A stretch of 64,000 bases of DNA from Clostridium sp. OF03-18AA (GCF_003478035.1 NZ_QUEP01000004.1:1-64000); one strand, 5' to 3'. Counted from the stretch's first letter, positions 36,457-45,938 are shown. Numbers and translations are program-made. The notes: generated by a model not told the origin, from the sequence alone.

Positions 36457-36629
36457 AAATCCGAATAAAAAACAGATAAATAGCTGTGTACTTTACCGAA
36501 TAAAACAGTTATACAAAGAAACATGACCGTGCTATGATAGATTTAAGAAACATGCAGGGGCAATGAGAAGGTTTCTATAAAGTTGCTGCAGAAATTTATT
36601 TACATCAGGAAGAGACGGGAGGCAGATAC

Positions 36630-37547
36630 ATGAATTTACTCGATCTATTCAGTCTTCAGGGAACCTTGTTTGCACTGATGATTGTCGGAGCAATCTTAAA
36701 GAAAAAGGAGATCATCGATGCCAATGGAAAGAAATGTCTGACAGATTTATGCATCAACGTGGTGATCCCATGTAATATCTTTAAGTCGTGCCTGATTGAA
36801 TTCAACATGGAAATATTCCGGTCATGCGCACTGCTTTTACTGGCGGCGGTGATCATGCAGGCGGTCTGCCTGATTTTAAATAAGTTCATCTTTAACAGGT
36901 ATGTGCCGCAGAGAAGGAAAGTCCTCCAGTACTGCACGATCGTTCCAATGAGTGGATTCCTCGGAAATCCGATCGCAGAGGCGATCTATAATGATATCGG
37001 AGTTTTGTATACTTCAATTTTCCTGATTCCTATGCGGATCATCATGTGGTCTGTGGGGACAACCTACTTTGTGGCAGATGAGAAGGTGGATAAGAAGAAG
37101 GTAGCGAAGAATGTGCTGACACATCCATGCCTGGTAGCGATCTACCTGGGTCTTATCTGTATGGTGACTCAGGTGAAGCTTCCAGCCGTCATCACGGCGA
37201 CAGTGAAGTATCTTGGGAATTGTAACAGCGCCCTCACGATGCTGATCGTGGGAACGATTTTGGCGGATGTAAAGATTACAACGATCTTTAATAAAGATAC
37301 AGCCATGTTTTCTGTATTCCGTCTGATCATTCTCCCGGCAGCAGCACTGGTCGTTGGACTTGGACTTGGACTTGATGCCACATCACTGGGAATCAGCGTT
37401 CTGATGACCGGCATGCCTGCCGGAGCTACGGCGGCGATCTTTGCGGCAAGATATGACAGTGACGCCTTGTTTGCAACGAGATGTGTGGTTATGACGACGC
37501 TAATGTCCATGCTGACCCTGCCAGTCTGGTGTTATCTGGCAGGGTGA
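36630..37547 (+). CDS. AEC-family (auxin efflux carrier-like) permease
   Basis: Encodes 305 residues with about 10 membrane segments. The N-terminal half has GAILKKKEIIDANGKKCLTDLCINVVIPCNIF and the SGFLGNPIAEAIY segment, both typical of bacterial AEC permeases. The C-terminal half has MTGMPAGATAAIFAARY. Bacterial members export or exchange small organic acids such as malate or malonate. GGGAGG precedes the ATG. It is convergent with the LysR gene at 37646-38710, separated by under 100 bp. Substrate unknown. Confidence 0.83.
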   Translation: MNLLDLFSLQGTLFALMIVGAILKKKEIIDANGKKCLTDLCINVVIPCNIFKSCLIEFNMEIFRSCALLLLAAVIMQAVCLILNKFIFNRYVPQRRKVLQYCTIVPMSGFLGNPIAEAIYNDIGVLYTSIFLIPMRIIMWSVGTTYFVADEKVDKKKVAKNVLTHPCLVAIYLGLICMVTQVKLPAVITATVKYLGNCNSALTMLIVGTILADVKITTIFNKDTAMFSVFRLIILPAAALVVGLGLGLDATSLGISVLMTGMPAGATAAIFAARYDSDALFATRCVVMTTLMSMLTLPVWCYLAG

Positions 37548-37645
37548 GAGGGCCCGGGCAGGTCGATCGTTTTCAGTTGGGAGAAGAGATAGAAATTTTT
37601 GTTCATTTGAAAAACGGCACACCGCATGCGATAGAGAACGGAAAG

Positions 37646-38710
37646 CTAGGTGGTTGTGCCGGTTCTGGTGAGTGCAGCGTTTGCGGCATCCATAAAGTTC
37701 CGGATCGCCTTCCACTGGTAAGGCTGTTCCAGAGAACCAAAGCGGATCTTATATTTTGCGGATCGTCCGAGATGGATGATCCGCATTTTTTTGCGCTGCT
37801 CAGGGGAGAGGGAGCTCATGGCAAGGTTCAGCGGGGAGATGCAGGCGCCTTTTCCGGCGGCGCAGAGCTCCAGAAGCATTCCCATATTGTCGGACTGGGT
37901 CTTTACGATCGGTTTGAAGTTGCCCATGGTGATGAAGTGTCTTCCGAGCTGACCGGCGATGTCTGTGGCGTAGTTTAGAAGGAATGGGCAGTGTTCGAAG
38001 ATCGAGAAGTCTTCCGGGCTTCTTAACATTAACGGTTCTGGCTGTGAATCTGTCAGTGCAGGGAGATCCTGGACAGAAAAGGAGAGAGTGCCAGCGGTGC
38101 CATGAGTGAAATCAGAGCCGGAGCAGCAGATAGTCTTTGGAAGATGTAAAAATAGGGCATCTGCTGGGGCGGCATCGGAAATGACCTCATGAAACAGAGA
38201 ATCAGCAAGCAGAAGGACGACCTCCTCCTCATAGAAATCGTTCAGAGTGATCCCTGGCAGAAAATCCGGGAACTTCGCGATGGCGAGATCGATCTTATGT
38301 TCCATCAGGTCTTTTTGTAGTCCAGTGTTCGCATTTTCGATGACCTGGATCTCCATATGCGGGTAGCGGCGCTGGTATTCCGTGATGATCGCAGGCATGA
38401 TCGCATGGCAGCGGGTAAAGGAGATGCCGATCCGCAGGATGCCCTGCTCATTTTTAGTCAGGTCGGCAAATTCGTGCTGCATTGCCTGGTATTTTTTCTG
38501 GAAGTCTGCGGCGTACTGGCAAAAGATCTCTCCGGCGTAGGTGAGTTCCAGGGGAACATGGCGGACGAAGAGCTTGCAGTCCAGCTCCTGTTCCAGATTT
38601 GCAATGTGGGTGCTCAGGGTCTGCTGGGTGATATGGAGAGCATCGGCGGCTTTTGTGAAGCTGCGCTTCTCAGCGGTCATGAGAAAGTAGTCCATGGAAA
38701 GAAAGTTCAT
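37646..38710 (-). CDS. LysR-family transcriptional regulator
   Basis: Encodes 354 residues from the ATG at 38710 (MNFLSMDYFLMTAEKRSF), where AGGAGG is 6 nt upstream; the in-frame upstream reading runs into the repeat at 38740. The helix-turn-helix is at residues 4-62 (SFTKAADALHITQQTLSTHIANLEQELD). The effector domain is longer than usual (about 90-354; usual total about 300), with an insertion around residues 180-250. It is divergent from the NhaC antiporter gene and convergent with the AEC permease; either could be its target. Confidence 0.85.
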   Translation of the reverse strand: MNFLSMDYFLMTAEKRSFTKAADALHITQQTLSTHIANLEQELDCKLFVRHVPLELTYAGEIFCQYAADFQKKYQAMQHEFADLTKNEQGILRIGISFTRCHAIMPAIITEYQRRYPHMEIQVIENANTGLQKDLMEHKIDLAIAKFPDFLPGITLNDFYEEEVVLLLADSLFHEVISDAAPADALFLHLPKTICCSGSDFTHGTAGTLSFSVQDLPALTDSQPEPLMLRSPEDFSIFEHCPFLLNYATDIAGQLGRHFITMGNFKPIVKTQSDNMGMLLELCAAGKGACISPLNLAMSSLSPEQRKKMRIIHLGRSAKYKIRFGSLEQPYQWKAIRNFMDAANAALTRTGTTT

Positions 38711-38739
38711 ATAAAACCTCCTGAATATAAAAAAGAAAG

Positions 38740-38871
38740 GTAACTGTTCAGTAGGTCTGCGCACTTGCTGCGCTGACCGTAAGAAAACCTAGGCTAAAAG
38801 GCAAAAATCCATCGGCGTAGCCGATTTGGAATGGATTTTTGCATGTAACTGTGAAGGTACTGAACAGTTAC
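38740..38871. mobile_element. MITE-like 132-bp element with perfect 14-bp terminal inverted repeats
   Basis: GTAACTGTTCAGTA (38740-38753) and TACTGAACAGTTAC (38858-38871) are exact inverted repeats. Inside, GCAAAAATCCAT and ATGGATTTTTGC form a second perfect 12-bp stem around a CGGC-GTA-GCCG mini-hairpin. It has no coding capacity. The GTAACTGTTCAG end and AAAATCCATTC words recur at 12647-12730. The rest of 38711-39151 is the shared promoter region of LysR and NhaC. Confidence 0.65.
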
Positions 38872-39151
38872 AAAGAAAGTTTAATTGTAAGTGTCGTGCA
38901 GAGTCTCGGATCAGCTGTGCTGCTCATAAAGGATACGGGACAGCCAGAATGAACTGGGAAAATCGTGGAAAAGAATGAAATCTGTAACTTATATACAGCT
39001 TTTTAGCTGTATTATATATCGGAAAATACAGTTAGACAAGTGGAAAATCCAGACGTATACTATAATCATAAAGGTGGATCAGGATATCTGAACAGGGAAC
39101 GGCTGGCTGAGGGAATGGTTCACGAAAGAAAACAGGGAAGAGGTAAACATT

Positions 39152-40459
39152 ATGAAGGTACAAACCAGTGAGACGGCTGTTCTGGTCGTGTTCGCGGTGA
39201 CGCTGATCGGGTGCATCCTTGCGGGAATCCCGATCCTGGCAGCGTTGGCACTTGGATATCTGATCTTTTTCGCGTACACTTTGAACCGCGGTTATACGGT
39301 CAGAGATATTTTCGGGATGTCCTGGAAGGGAATCAAGACGGCGAAAAATATTTTAATTACGTTTTTACTCATCGGGATGCTGACGGCGCTCTGGCGGGCG
39401 GCAGGAACGATCCCGGCGATCGTGTCGTACTGCGCGGGGCTTATGAACCCGGCGGTCATGATCTTAATGGCATTTCTGTTAAACTGCCTTATCTCGTTCC
39501 TCACGGGAACGGCATTCGGAACAGCGGCAACGATGGGCGTGATCTGCATGACGATGGCGAAGGCGATGGGATGCAATGAAATCCTCGCAGGCGGAGCGAT
39601 CCTTTCCGGAGTCTTTTTTGGGGATCGTTGTTCTCCGGTTTCGACGAGTGCTCTTCTGGTGGCGGAGCTGACGCATACAAATATTTTTGACAATATCCGT
39701 CTGATGGTGAAGACTGCGTTTATTCCGACGCTTTTGACCTGCGGATTTTACGGGATCTGCGGGATTTTGTTTCCGGCAGTGGGTAGCGGCAGCATGGCTC
39801 TTGCAGACAGCTTTGCCGGTGTATTCCGTCTGGGCCTGGTTCCGATCCTCCCGGCGATCGTCATCATGGTCTTGTCTCTGTTTCGGGTTCAGGTCCGCAA
39901 GGCAATGTTCGCGAGCATTGTCACTGCGATCGGGGTATGCCTGTTCTGGCAGCATACGGATCCGTCCGGTCTGTTCGCGCTTCTCATTAACGGTTATCAT
40001 GCTCCGGATCCGTCGCTTTCATCCATGATCGATGGCGGCGGGATCATGTCCATGGTCCGGGTGGCGCTGATCATCACGATCTCTTCCTCTTATTCAGGAA
40101 TTTTTGAGGAGACAGGTCTTTTAAACGGATTAAAATCAAAGATGGGGACACTTAGCAGAAGATTTTCTGTTTTTGGGACGATTCTTGGAACTGCGGCAGC
40201 AGCCGGTATGGTGGCCTGCAATCAGACACTGGCGACGATGCTGGTAGATCAGATCTGCAAGGAACTGGAGCCGGACGCTCAGAAATTTGCGATCGATATG
40301 GAAAATTCTGTGATCGTAGTCGCACCGTTAGTTCCATGGTCGATTGCCGGTGCAGTTCCTTTGGCATCCGTGTCGGCACCGCTTACATCGATCGTGGCAG
40401 CAGTCTTTTTGTATCTGCTTCCGCTGTGGTATTTTGGTGTGAGACTTAGGAAGAAATAA
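39152..40459 (+). CDS. NhaC-family Na+/H+ antiporter
   Basis: Encodes 435 residues with about 11-12 membrane segments. The family marker SGVFFGDRCSPVSTSALLVAE (about residues 152-172), the preceding FLTGTAFGTAATMGV and the later MVACNQTLATMLVDQICKEL are typical of NhaC/ArcD-superfamily antiporters. Members exchange Na+ for H+, or couple such exchange to malate/lactate or amino acid movement. Divergent from LysR; monocistronic with its own terminator. Confidence 0.85.
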   Translation: MKVQTSETAVLVVFAVTLIGCILAGIPILAALALGYLIFFAYTLNRGYTVRDIFGMSWKGIKTAKNILITFLLIGMLTALWRAAGTIPAIVSYCAGLMNPAVMILMAFLLNCLISFLTGTAFGTAATMGVICMTMAKAMGCNEILAGGAILSGVFFGDRCSPVSTSALLVAELTHTNIFDNIRLMVKTAFIPTLLTCGFYGICGILFPAVGSGSMALADSFAGVFRLGLVPILPAIVIMVLSLFRVQVRKAMFASIVTAIGVCLFWQHTDPSGLFALLINGYHAPDPSLSSMIDGGGIMSMVRVALIITISSSYSGIFEETGLLNGLKSKMGTLSRRFSVFGTILGTAAAAGMVACNQTLATMLVDQICKELEPDAQKFAIDMENSVIVVAPLVPWSIAGAVPLASVSAPLTSIVAAVFLYLLPLWYFGVRLRKK

Positions 40460-40463
40460 AAAA

Positions 40464-40511
40464 ATACCCCTCACCTTGAGAGTGCACTGCATTTTCAGGT
40501 GAGGAGTATTT
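40464..40511 (+). terminator. Terminator of the NhaC gene
   Basis: ATACCCCTCACCT and AGGTGAGGAGTAT stem flanked by A-run and T residues; possibly bidirectional. Confidence 0.7.
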
Positions 40512-40584
40512 GATTAACGGAAGATTCTGATGGAACTTCCTCGTTTAGTGAAGAGGCATATTCTCTTCCGTTGATCAGGAACGA

Positions 40585-41037
40585 TTATTTTTCAGCCTTT
40601 ACAGATACAACAGTTCCGGAGAAAGCATCAACGGCGCTGACGGTGCCTGTGTAGGTTACGGTGACCTTATCGCCATCTTTGACTTCTGCGAGTCCTTCCG
40701 GCTTTTTGTCGTTATCGAAGGTAAATGCATAGTCATTTCCGTCGGAGGTGATCGTGAACATAAAGTCCTTGATATCGCTGATCGTTCCGGTCATCGTGGA
40801 TTCTTTTTCTTCATCGGCCTTTTCGGTTGTTTCTTTTGCGTCAGCCGTTTCTTTTTTGTCAGCCGTTTCTTTTGCGTCAGCCGTTTCTTTTACTTCAGCT
40901 GTCTCCTTTGCAGCGGTAGTTTCAGCAGCTGTTGTCTGTGCAGCTGTGGTTGCGGTGGTTGTGCCCTGGGAAGAGCATGCGGTTGCTAATGCGAGAACGC
41001 CTGCTAAAGCAGCAGTCAATAATAAGTTCTTTTTCAT
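40585..41037 (-). CDS. Small lipoprotein with Lys/Glu/Thr/Ala hexapeptide repeats
   Basis: Encodes 150 residues from the ATG at 41037 (MKKNLLLTAALAGVLALA), with GGAAGGAAG upstream. A lipobox (LATAC) puts Cys21 as the lipid-anchored residue. A low-complexity spacer of about 50 residues with a KETAD(A/K) hexapeptide repeat follows, then a compact beta-rich C-terminal domain (about residues 80-150, TMTGTISDIKDFMFTITSDG... VTVTYTGTVSAVDAFSG). The spacer is encoded by 18-bp tandem DNA repeats. Surface-exposed, function unknown. Leftward, monocistronic. Confidence 0.7.
   Translation of the reverse strand: MKKNLLLTAALAGVLALATACSSQGTTTATTAAQTTAAETTAAKETAEVKETADAKETADKKETADAKETTEKADEEKESTMTGTISDIKDFMFTITSDGNDYAFTFDNDKKPEGLAEVKDGDKVTVTYTGTVSAVDAFSGTVVSVKAEK
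40829..40918. repeat. Five 18-bp tandem repeats in the lipoprotein gene
   Basis: Unit GTTTCTTTTGCGTCAGCC on the plus strand. Copies 1 and 3 are identical, 2 and 4 differ at a few positions, and the fifth is degenerate. The unit length is a multiple of three, so copy-number change alters spacer length in frame. Confidence 0.75.
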
Positions 41038-41455
41038 AATCAAAGCTTCCTTCCTGTACTTGAAATTGTAGTTGCAAGGAAAGAGAATTTGGAAACAGAT
41101 GTTTCAGATCTCTTTCTTACGTCTACTATTGAACCATAAAGTTGTGTCTAAAGTGTCAATAAAACATGAAATTTAAAGGACAAATCTGAAAGGTTTTCTT
41201 CAAGCAAGAAAGAAAAACGTAAGAGGTTTAAGAAAAATGTTTCGTCAAAGATACTTTGAGTAAGATGAATGTTGGATATGAAAAATTAGAGAGGTTTGTG
41301 TGAGCCGATAGAGCTTTATTCGAAGAAAACACATTCGAAACAGAGGCACCGCAAGGAAAATTTACATAACCATGGCAAAGATATCAGATAGAAAGATTTG
41401 AAAGGATTTGTATTTGGATTTTGAAAATTGCAGTCGTTAGGGAGATTGTGTAATG

Positions 41456-41505
41456 GTCACGGTATCTGCACTCCACCAAGGGGAGCGGAAATACCGTGAC
41501 TTTTT
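41456..41505 (+). terminator. Strong hairpin, terminator-like on the plus strand
   Basis: GTCACGGTAT and ATACCGTGAC form a perfect 10-bp stem with an inner CTCC/GGAG stem, followed by TTTTT on the plus strand. Both flanking genes run leftward, so it ends no known plus transcript; for GntR readthrough it lacks a T-run. Nothing else is recognised in 41038-41537. Confidence 0.45.
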
Positions 41506-41537
41506 GAAATTCGCATAATATGGTCGGTGAATAACAG

Positions 41538-42236
41538 TTACCGCTCCGGCGTGGTTTTCCAGATTCTACCCAGTGTGCGAGTATAGGAATTGGAGAGATG
41601 GTGCTGCATTGCCAGAGCTGCTTTTTCAGGCTGATTTTTGAAGATTGCTTCACCGATAGCCAAATGTTCTTTATATACGAGCTTTCCATCAATGGAATTG
41701 TTGTAGACAGATTTGACTTCAAAACGCAGATAATGATCCAGGATCAGACTGGTCTGTCGGGAAAACCATCCATTATGGGAAGCATCCGCAACAAGACGAT
41801 GAAACTGATGATCAATCCGGTAAAGAAGACGACTGTCAAGCGAGGAGAGATTCTGCTTTAATTCGGACAGGCAATCCATGATTGCCAGCTTTTCCTTGTC
41901 GGTACCTCGCTCGGCAGCAAGTTTTGCGTTGTGAGATTCCAGAAAAATTCGTGCCTCCAGAATATCTCCGGCATCCTGTTCTGTTACGGGGACAACTTTT
42001 ACTCCCTTTCCGCGGGCGAAACTGACATAACCTTCCTTTTGAAGCTCAAGAAGAGCCTCACGGACAGGTGTTCTGCTGATACCGAGTTCGGTGCAGATCG
42101 CCTCCTGAGAATAGATCGCATCAACGCGGAAACGGTTGTAGAGAATTGCATTTTTGATCAGATCATATGCCTGATTTTTATATGTCTCAGTATGTATTTT
42201 TCGAGTCCCAAGAAGACTCTGCTGATTGTCATCCAT
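41538..42236 (-). CDS. GntR-family (FCD) transcriptional regulator
   Basis: Encodes 232 residues from the ATG at 42236 (MDDNQQSLLGTRK), with GGAGG 5 nt upstream. Winged helix-turn-helix at about residues 18-80 (YSQEAICTELGISRTPVREALLELQKEGYV), then an all-helical FCD effector domain (about 90-225) with metal-binding-type His residues in DHQFHRLV and MQHHLSN. FadR/VanR-type regulators of this group sense organic acids or amino-acid derivatives. It is divergent from the symporter/gamma-glutamyltransferase operon, which is the likely target. Confidence 0.87.
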   Translation of the reverse strand: MDDNQQSLLGTRKIHTETYKNQAYDLIKNAILYNRFRVDAIYSQEAICTELGISRTPVREALLELQKEGYVSFARGKGVKVVPVTEQDAGDILEARIFLESHNAKLAAERGTDKEKLAIMDCLSELKQNLSSLDSRLLYRIDHQFHRLVADASHNGWFSRQTSLILDHYLRFEVKSVYNNSIDGKLVYKEHLAIGEAIFKNQPEKAALAMQHHLSNSYTRTLGRIWKTTPER

Positions 42237-42468
42237 AAAAACCTCCATTTGAATTTGGTATAGGAACGAAAATGTAATATAAATCAGTTCATTGTCGATG
42301 GTGATGTTAGTCGAAACAGGAAACCATGAAATGAAACAAAATGTTTTGGAAAAGCATTACAAAAAGTTCTGTATTTTAATCGAGACAGTAATTTTTTTCA
42401 AAAATATCGTATATTTCTTTTAGTATATAAGGAATTTGGCTGAAAATCAACCGCTTTGCCGTGAACTC

Positions 42469-42497
42469 TTGACAATTACCTATAAAGTTTGTATGAT
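42469..42497 (+). promoter_or_regulatory. Promoter of the symporter-GGT operon
   Basis: TTGACA (42469-42474), exact 17-bp spacer, TATGAT (42492-42497). A leader of about 190 nt follows. AAGGAGG at 42535-42541 is not followed by a usable start codon. Confidence 0.8.
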
Positions 42498-42695
42498 GAG
42501 AGCAAGAGATATGTAATGTGTAATATATTTCTGACAAGGAGGCAGAACAGTTTAACACGATCATATCAGTACGGTGTAACATAAAGAAAGCAAAATGTCT
42601 GCGTGGCAGTCAACAGATCTTCGGCAGAAAATCAGGGAGCACCAGATAAGAGTTTGAAAAGCGGAAGATCAGCAATTTTAGCAGGAGGGATATGT

Positions 42696-44066
42696 ATGTT
42701 AGTAGCGGTATGGATTATTACATTCTGTCTTATCATCGGCATAGGTATTTATGCAGGAACCAAAATTAAGTCTGCAAACCAGTGGTCCGGCGGGGATAAA
42801 ACAATGGGCGCATTATCACTGGGGTGTGTATTTGCAGCATGGCAGATCGGAGGCATGGCAGTTGTAGGAGCAGCCCAGAATGGATATAATCTGGGAATAT
42901 CAGGTGCATGGTATTCGATTGCAGGTTCTTTTTATTTCATCGCGCTTGCGGTATTTGCAAAGATCATTCGCGAAAGGATGCCAGGAGAATCGGTTCCGGT
43001 CTATCTTCAGACAAAATATGATGTAAGAACGACAAGACTTTATTCATATGCGTGGATCGTGTACGGATTTTTGTATATTCCGATCCAGCTGAAGACTGTA
43101 TCCAGTATCATTCAGATCGTGCTTCCTGGATTGAATCTTATGGTGGCAATGTTTATTGGTGTCACGATTGCAGTTATTTATACAAGCTTTTCCGGTATGA
43201 AAGGTGCATCTGCTGTCGGTCGTGTTGTATGTATTGGTATCTATGTTCTCTTGATCTGTTTTGTATTTACAACACTTCCGAAATTTGGAGGATTCAGTGG
43301 TCTTTTAGGCGAGCTTCCTGAGAAGTATGATTCCATGGGAAATATGCCGACACAGCGTATTGTTGCATGGATCGTAGGTGGCTGCATCAGTACGGCGGTT
43401 ATGCAGGCTGTTCTTCAGCCGCTTCTTTCTGCAAAGAGCCCGGAGGCAGCAAGAGTTGGCTCTATCCTTGGTTATGTAATTGCCGCTCCGATTTGTTTCT
43501 TTACTGCAATCTGTGGTATGCTTTCCAAGGCAAGTGGTGCCGATCTCGGTGATGGATCCACTGCATTCGCATATGCTATCAAAACCTTCAGCAGTCCAGT
43601 ATTTGCAGGTATTATTTTTGCATTTGCAACTATGATCATTGCAGCGACAATGGCAACTATGATGTTGGCAACGGGAACCATTATTACAAACGTATATAAA
43701 ACAGAAATCAATCCGGACGTCGATGATGCGAAAGTTCTGAAGCTTTCAAAAACGATTACGTTTGTATTCGCATATCTGACATTGATCCCGGCATTTCTGA
43801 TTCCAAGCAAGTCCTTAACAAACCTGTTCCTGACATTACAGCACGTTGCGGCAGCACCGGTGAGCTTCTCGATCCTGGCAGGATTACTTTGGAAAAAGAC
43901 AACAAAACAAGGTGCATTCTGGAGCATGCTGACAGGAATGATCACAGGTGTGGCATGGATGCTTCTGGGACTTACTGATATTGTTGAAGCAGTATATCCG
44001 GTTGTAGTTGTTACTTACGGTGTAGGAATTATTGTTTCGCTCATGACTTATAAGGAAAAAAATTAA
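42696..44066 (+). CDS. Sodium:solute symporter family (SSS) transporter
   Basis: Encodes 456 residues. The ATG at 42696 (MLVAVWIITFCLIIGIGIYAG) has AGGAGG 7 nt upstream, immediately before the first membrane segment; a GTG at 42603 would add 31 hydrophilic residues without a ribosome site. About 13 membrane segments; typical SSS features are GGDKTMGALSLGCVFAAWQIGG near residue 30 and AATMATMMLATGTIITNVY near 320. It imports a solute with Na+. The following gene is a gamma-glutamyltransferase, so peptides, glutamate or gamma-glutamyl compounds are plausible cargo. Confidence 0.85.
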   Translation: MLVAVWIITFCLIIGIGIYAGTKIKSANQWSGGDKTMGALSLGCVFAAWQIGGMAVVGAAQNGYNLGISGAWYSIAGSFYFIALAVFAKIIRERMPGESVPVYLQTKYDVRTTRLYSYAWIVYGFLYIPIQLKTVSSIIQIVLPGLNLMVAMFIGVTIAVIYTSFSGMKGASAVGRVVCIGIYVLLICFVFTTLPKFGGFSGLLGELPEKYDSMGNMPTQRIVAWIVGGCISTAVMQAVLQPLLSAKSPEAARVGSILGYVIAAPICFFTAICGMLSKASGADLGDGSTAFAYAIKTFSSPVFAGIIFAFATMIIAATMATMMLATGTIITNVYKTEINPDVDDAKVLKLSKTITFVFAYLTLIPAFLIPSKSLTNLFLTLQHVAAAPVSFSILAGLLWKKTTKQGAFWSMLTGMITGVAWMLLGLTDIVEAVYPVVVVTYGVGIIVSLMTYKEKN

Positions 44067-44084
44067 TTTAGAAAGTGTGAGAAT

Positions 44085-45809
44085 ATGGCACAGAATATGA
44101 AAAAACAGATTTATATGTGGCCATCCTACTGGGGGAAACCGGTAGCGCATGGAAGCATGGGAGCGGTCAGCTGTAATAATATATATGCAACGAGAGCAGG
44201 ACTTGAAATTTTAAATAAAGGCGGAAACGCGTTTGATGCGGCAGTAGCGGTGTCACTGACGTTATCTGTGGTAGAACCCCATCATTCTGGTATTGGCGGC
44301 GGATGCTTTTCCTTACTGTACGATGCGAAAACTGGGAAAACAGAAGGAATTGACGGAAGAGGGATCGCACCGGCAAAGGCAACAGCTGATCTCTTTATAA
44401 AAGATGGTGAAGTGCAGGATGAGTGGAAAGATCTTGGTGGTCAGTCAGTGGCGCTTCCCGGACTTTTAAAGACCATGGATATCGTATTGAAGAAATATGG
44501 AACTATGACTTTAAAAGATGTGGCATCTCCGGCAATTCGTTGTGCTCGTAATGGATTTGGAACAAGCTATACAGGTGCTCTGACGATGTATGACAATTCG
44601 GTTGAGCGTAAAATGCGCCTTTCAGAAGCATTTCGAAAACTGTATCTGAAGGAAGATGGGAGTTTCTATCGATTCGGTGAGATCCAGAAGAACCAGGAGA
44701 TTGCTGATCTTCTGGAGAATATTGCGGAACAGGGAGTTGATTATTTCTATAAAGGAAAAGTTGCAAAACAGATTGTAGATCTGATTAATGATCGTGGTGG
44801 TTGTTTTGATGTTTCTGACATGGAGAGTTATGAACCAAAATTCCGCGAACCAGTGAAAACAACATATCGGGGATATGAGGTTGCCGCATTTGCACCGCCG
44901 AGCGGAGGCTGTGCACTGGTTGAAATGCTGAACATTTTGGAAAACTATGATGTTCGTTCCATGGGACATAATACAGCAGCCAGTATCCATGCATTGACAG
45001 AGTCTATGAAACTGGGATTTGCTGACAGAAGTGTAGCACTTGGTGATCCGGATTTTGTGAATGTCGATGTAGAACGTTTGACAAGCAAGAAATTTGCTCA
45101 TGAGCGTTTTACATTGGCGGGAGAAAAGGCGGGAGAGTTTGCATCGGCCGATGGAATCGAAGCAAAACAGTATCCTGGAAATACATCCCATTTCGTGGTA
45201 ATGGATAAAGACGGAAATGCTTTTTCGCAGACACAGACGATTCGAGACTGGTTTGGATGTGGAATTGTTGTCGATGGCCTTGGATTTGTACTGAATAACG
45301 CAATGTCCGATTTCTCGGCGGCAGTAGGAGCAATGACAAGTCAGGGACTTGCATATGGAAGTGCCAATGCGATTCAGGGTGGAAAAACGCCGCTTTCCAG
45401 TATGTCTCCGAGTATGGTATTTAAAGATGGAAAACCATTCCTTGCAATCGGGGCAGCAGGTGGACCGAGAATTATTACGGGAACTCTTCAGGGAATCGTG
45501 AATGCAATTGATTTCGACATGACTCCGGAGCAGCTGGTGAATGCTCCATATATCAATTGCCTTACGAGGGCCCAGGGACTTGAAGTGGAGTATGGAATTT
45601 CCGGAGATACAAGAAAAATACTGGAAGAGATGGGGCATAAGATTGTTCCTGTTCCGGTGGATCAGGCGATGAGTACGATGCTAAACAGCGTAATGTGCAT
45701 TGATGGTGAATTCTATGCGGCAGGTACGAAACGAGTAGATGGCTGTGGCGGTGCGCTTTTACCTGGAGGCCATATTGTACTGGAGGGAGTAAGCCAGGAA
45801 GAATTATAA
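44085..45809 (+). CDS. ggt: Gamma-glutamyltransferase (cytoplasmic type, no signal peptide)
   Basis: Encodes 574 residues of the Ntn-hydrolase GGT family. The autocleavage/nucleophile threonine is Thr367 in GNTSHFVVMDKDGN (usual pattern TTH-x-SVVD). Substrate-binding features include DGRGIAPAKAT near residue 85 and the PLSSMSPSMVFKDGK ... GAAGGPRIITG region near 435-465. It hydrolyses or transfers the gamma-glutamyl group of glutathione or gamma-glutamyl peptides. Unlike classical GGTs, no signal peptide is seen, so it should act inside the cell on imported substrate, consistent with the symporter 18 bp upstream. Confidence 0.88.
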   Translation: MAQNMKKQIYMWPSYWGKPVAHGSMGAVSCNNIYATRAGLEILNKGGNAFDAAVAVSLTLSVVEPHHSGIGGGCFSLLYDAKTGKTEGIDGRGIAPAKATADLFIKDGEVQDEWKDLGGQSVALPGLLKTMDIVLKKYGTMTLKDVASPAIRCARNGFGTSYTGALTMYDNSVERKMRLSEAFRKLYLKEDGSFYRFGEIQKNQEIADLLENIAEQGVDYFYKGKVAKQIVDLINDRGGCFDVSDMESYEPKFREPVKTTYRGYEVAAFAPPSGGCALVEMLNILENYDVRSMGHNTAASIHALTESMKLGFADRSVALGDPDFVNVDVERLTSKKFAHERFTLAGEKAGEFASADGIEAKQYPGNTSHFVVMDKDGNAFSQTQTIRDWFGCGIVVDGLGFVLNNAMSDFSAAVGAMTSQGLAYGSANAIQGGKTPLSSMSPSMVFKDGKPFLAIGAAGGPRIITGTLQGIVNAIDFDMTPEQLVNAPYINCLTRAQGLEVEYGISGDTRKILEEMGHKIVPVPVDQAMSTMLNSVMCIDGEFYAAGTKRVDGCGGALLPGGHIVLEGVSQEEL

Positions 45810-45876
45810 AAAAGATGCGAAGTAATTGACAGAACGCACAGATAGGAGCGGCATGTATCGCGCATCCATAGAAAGA

Positions 45877-45911
45877 AGACCGGGAGCAGGAAAAATGTTC
45901 CCGGTCTTTTT
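45877..45911 (+). terminator. Terminator of the symporter-ggt operon
   Basis: AGACCGGGA and TCCCGGTCT stem followed by TTTT. Confidence 0.85.
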
Positions 45912-45938
45912 GTAGAAACTTCTGGTAAACAGATATTA

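Noticed and set aside
41456..41505. Hairpin as terminator of the GntR gene
   Set aside because: The T-run is on the wrong strand for that gene; kept only as a terminator-like feature on the plus strand.
42508..42585. Short frame in the symporter leader overlapping an AAGGAGG
   Set aside because: No ribosome site before its ATG and no codon pattern or terminator suggesting attenuation.
42603..42695. GTG-initiated N-terminal extension of the sodium symporter
   Set aside because: Lacks a ribosome site, whereas the ATG at 42696 has AGGAGG at proper spacing just before the first membrane segment.
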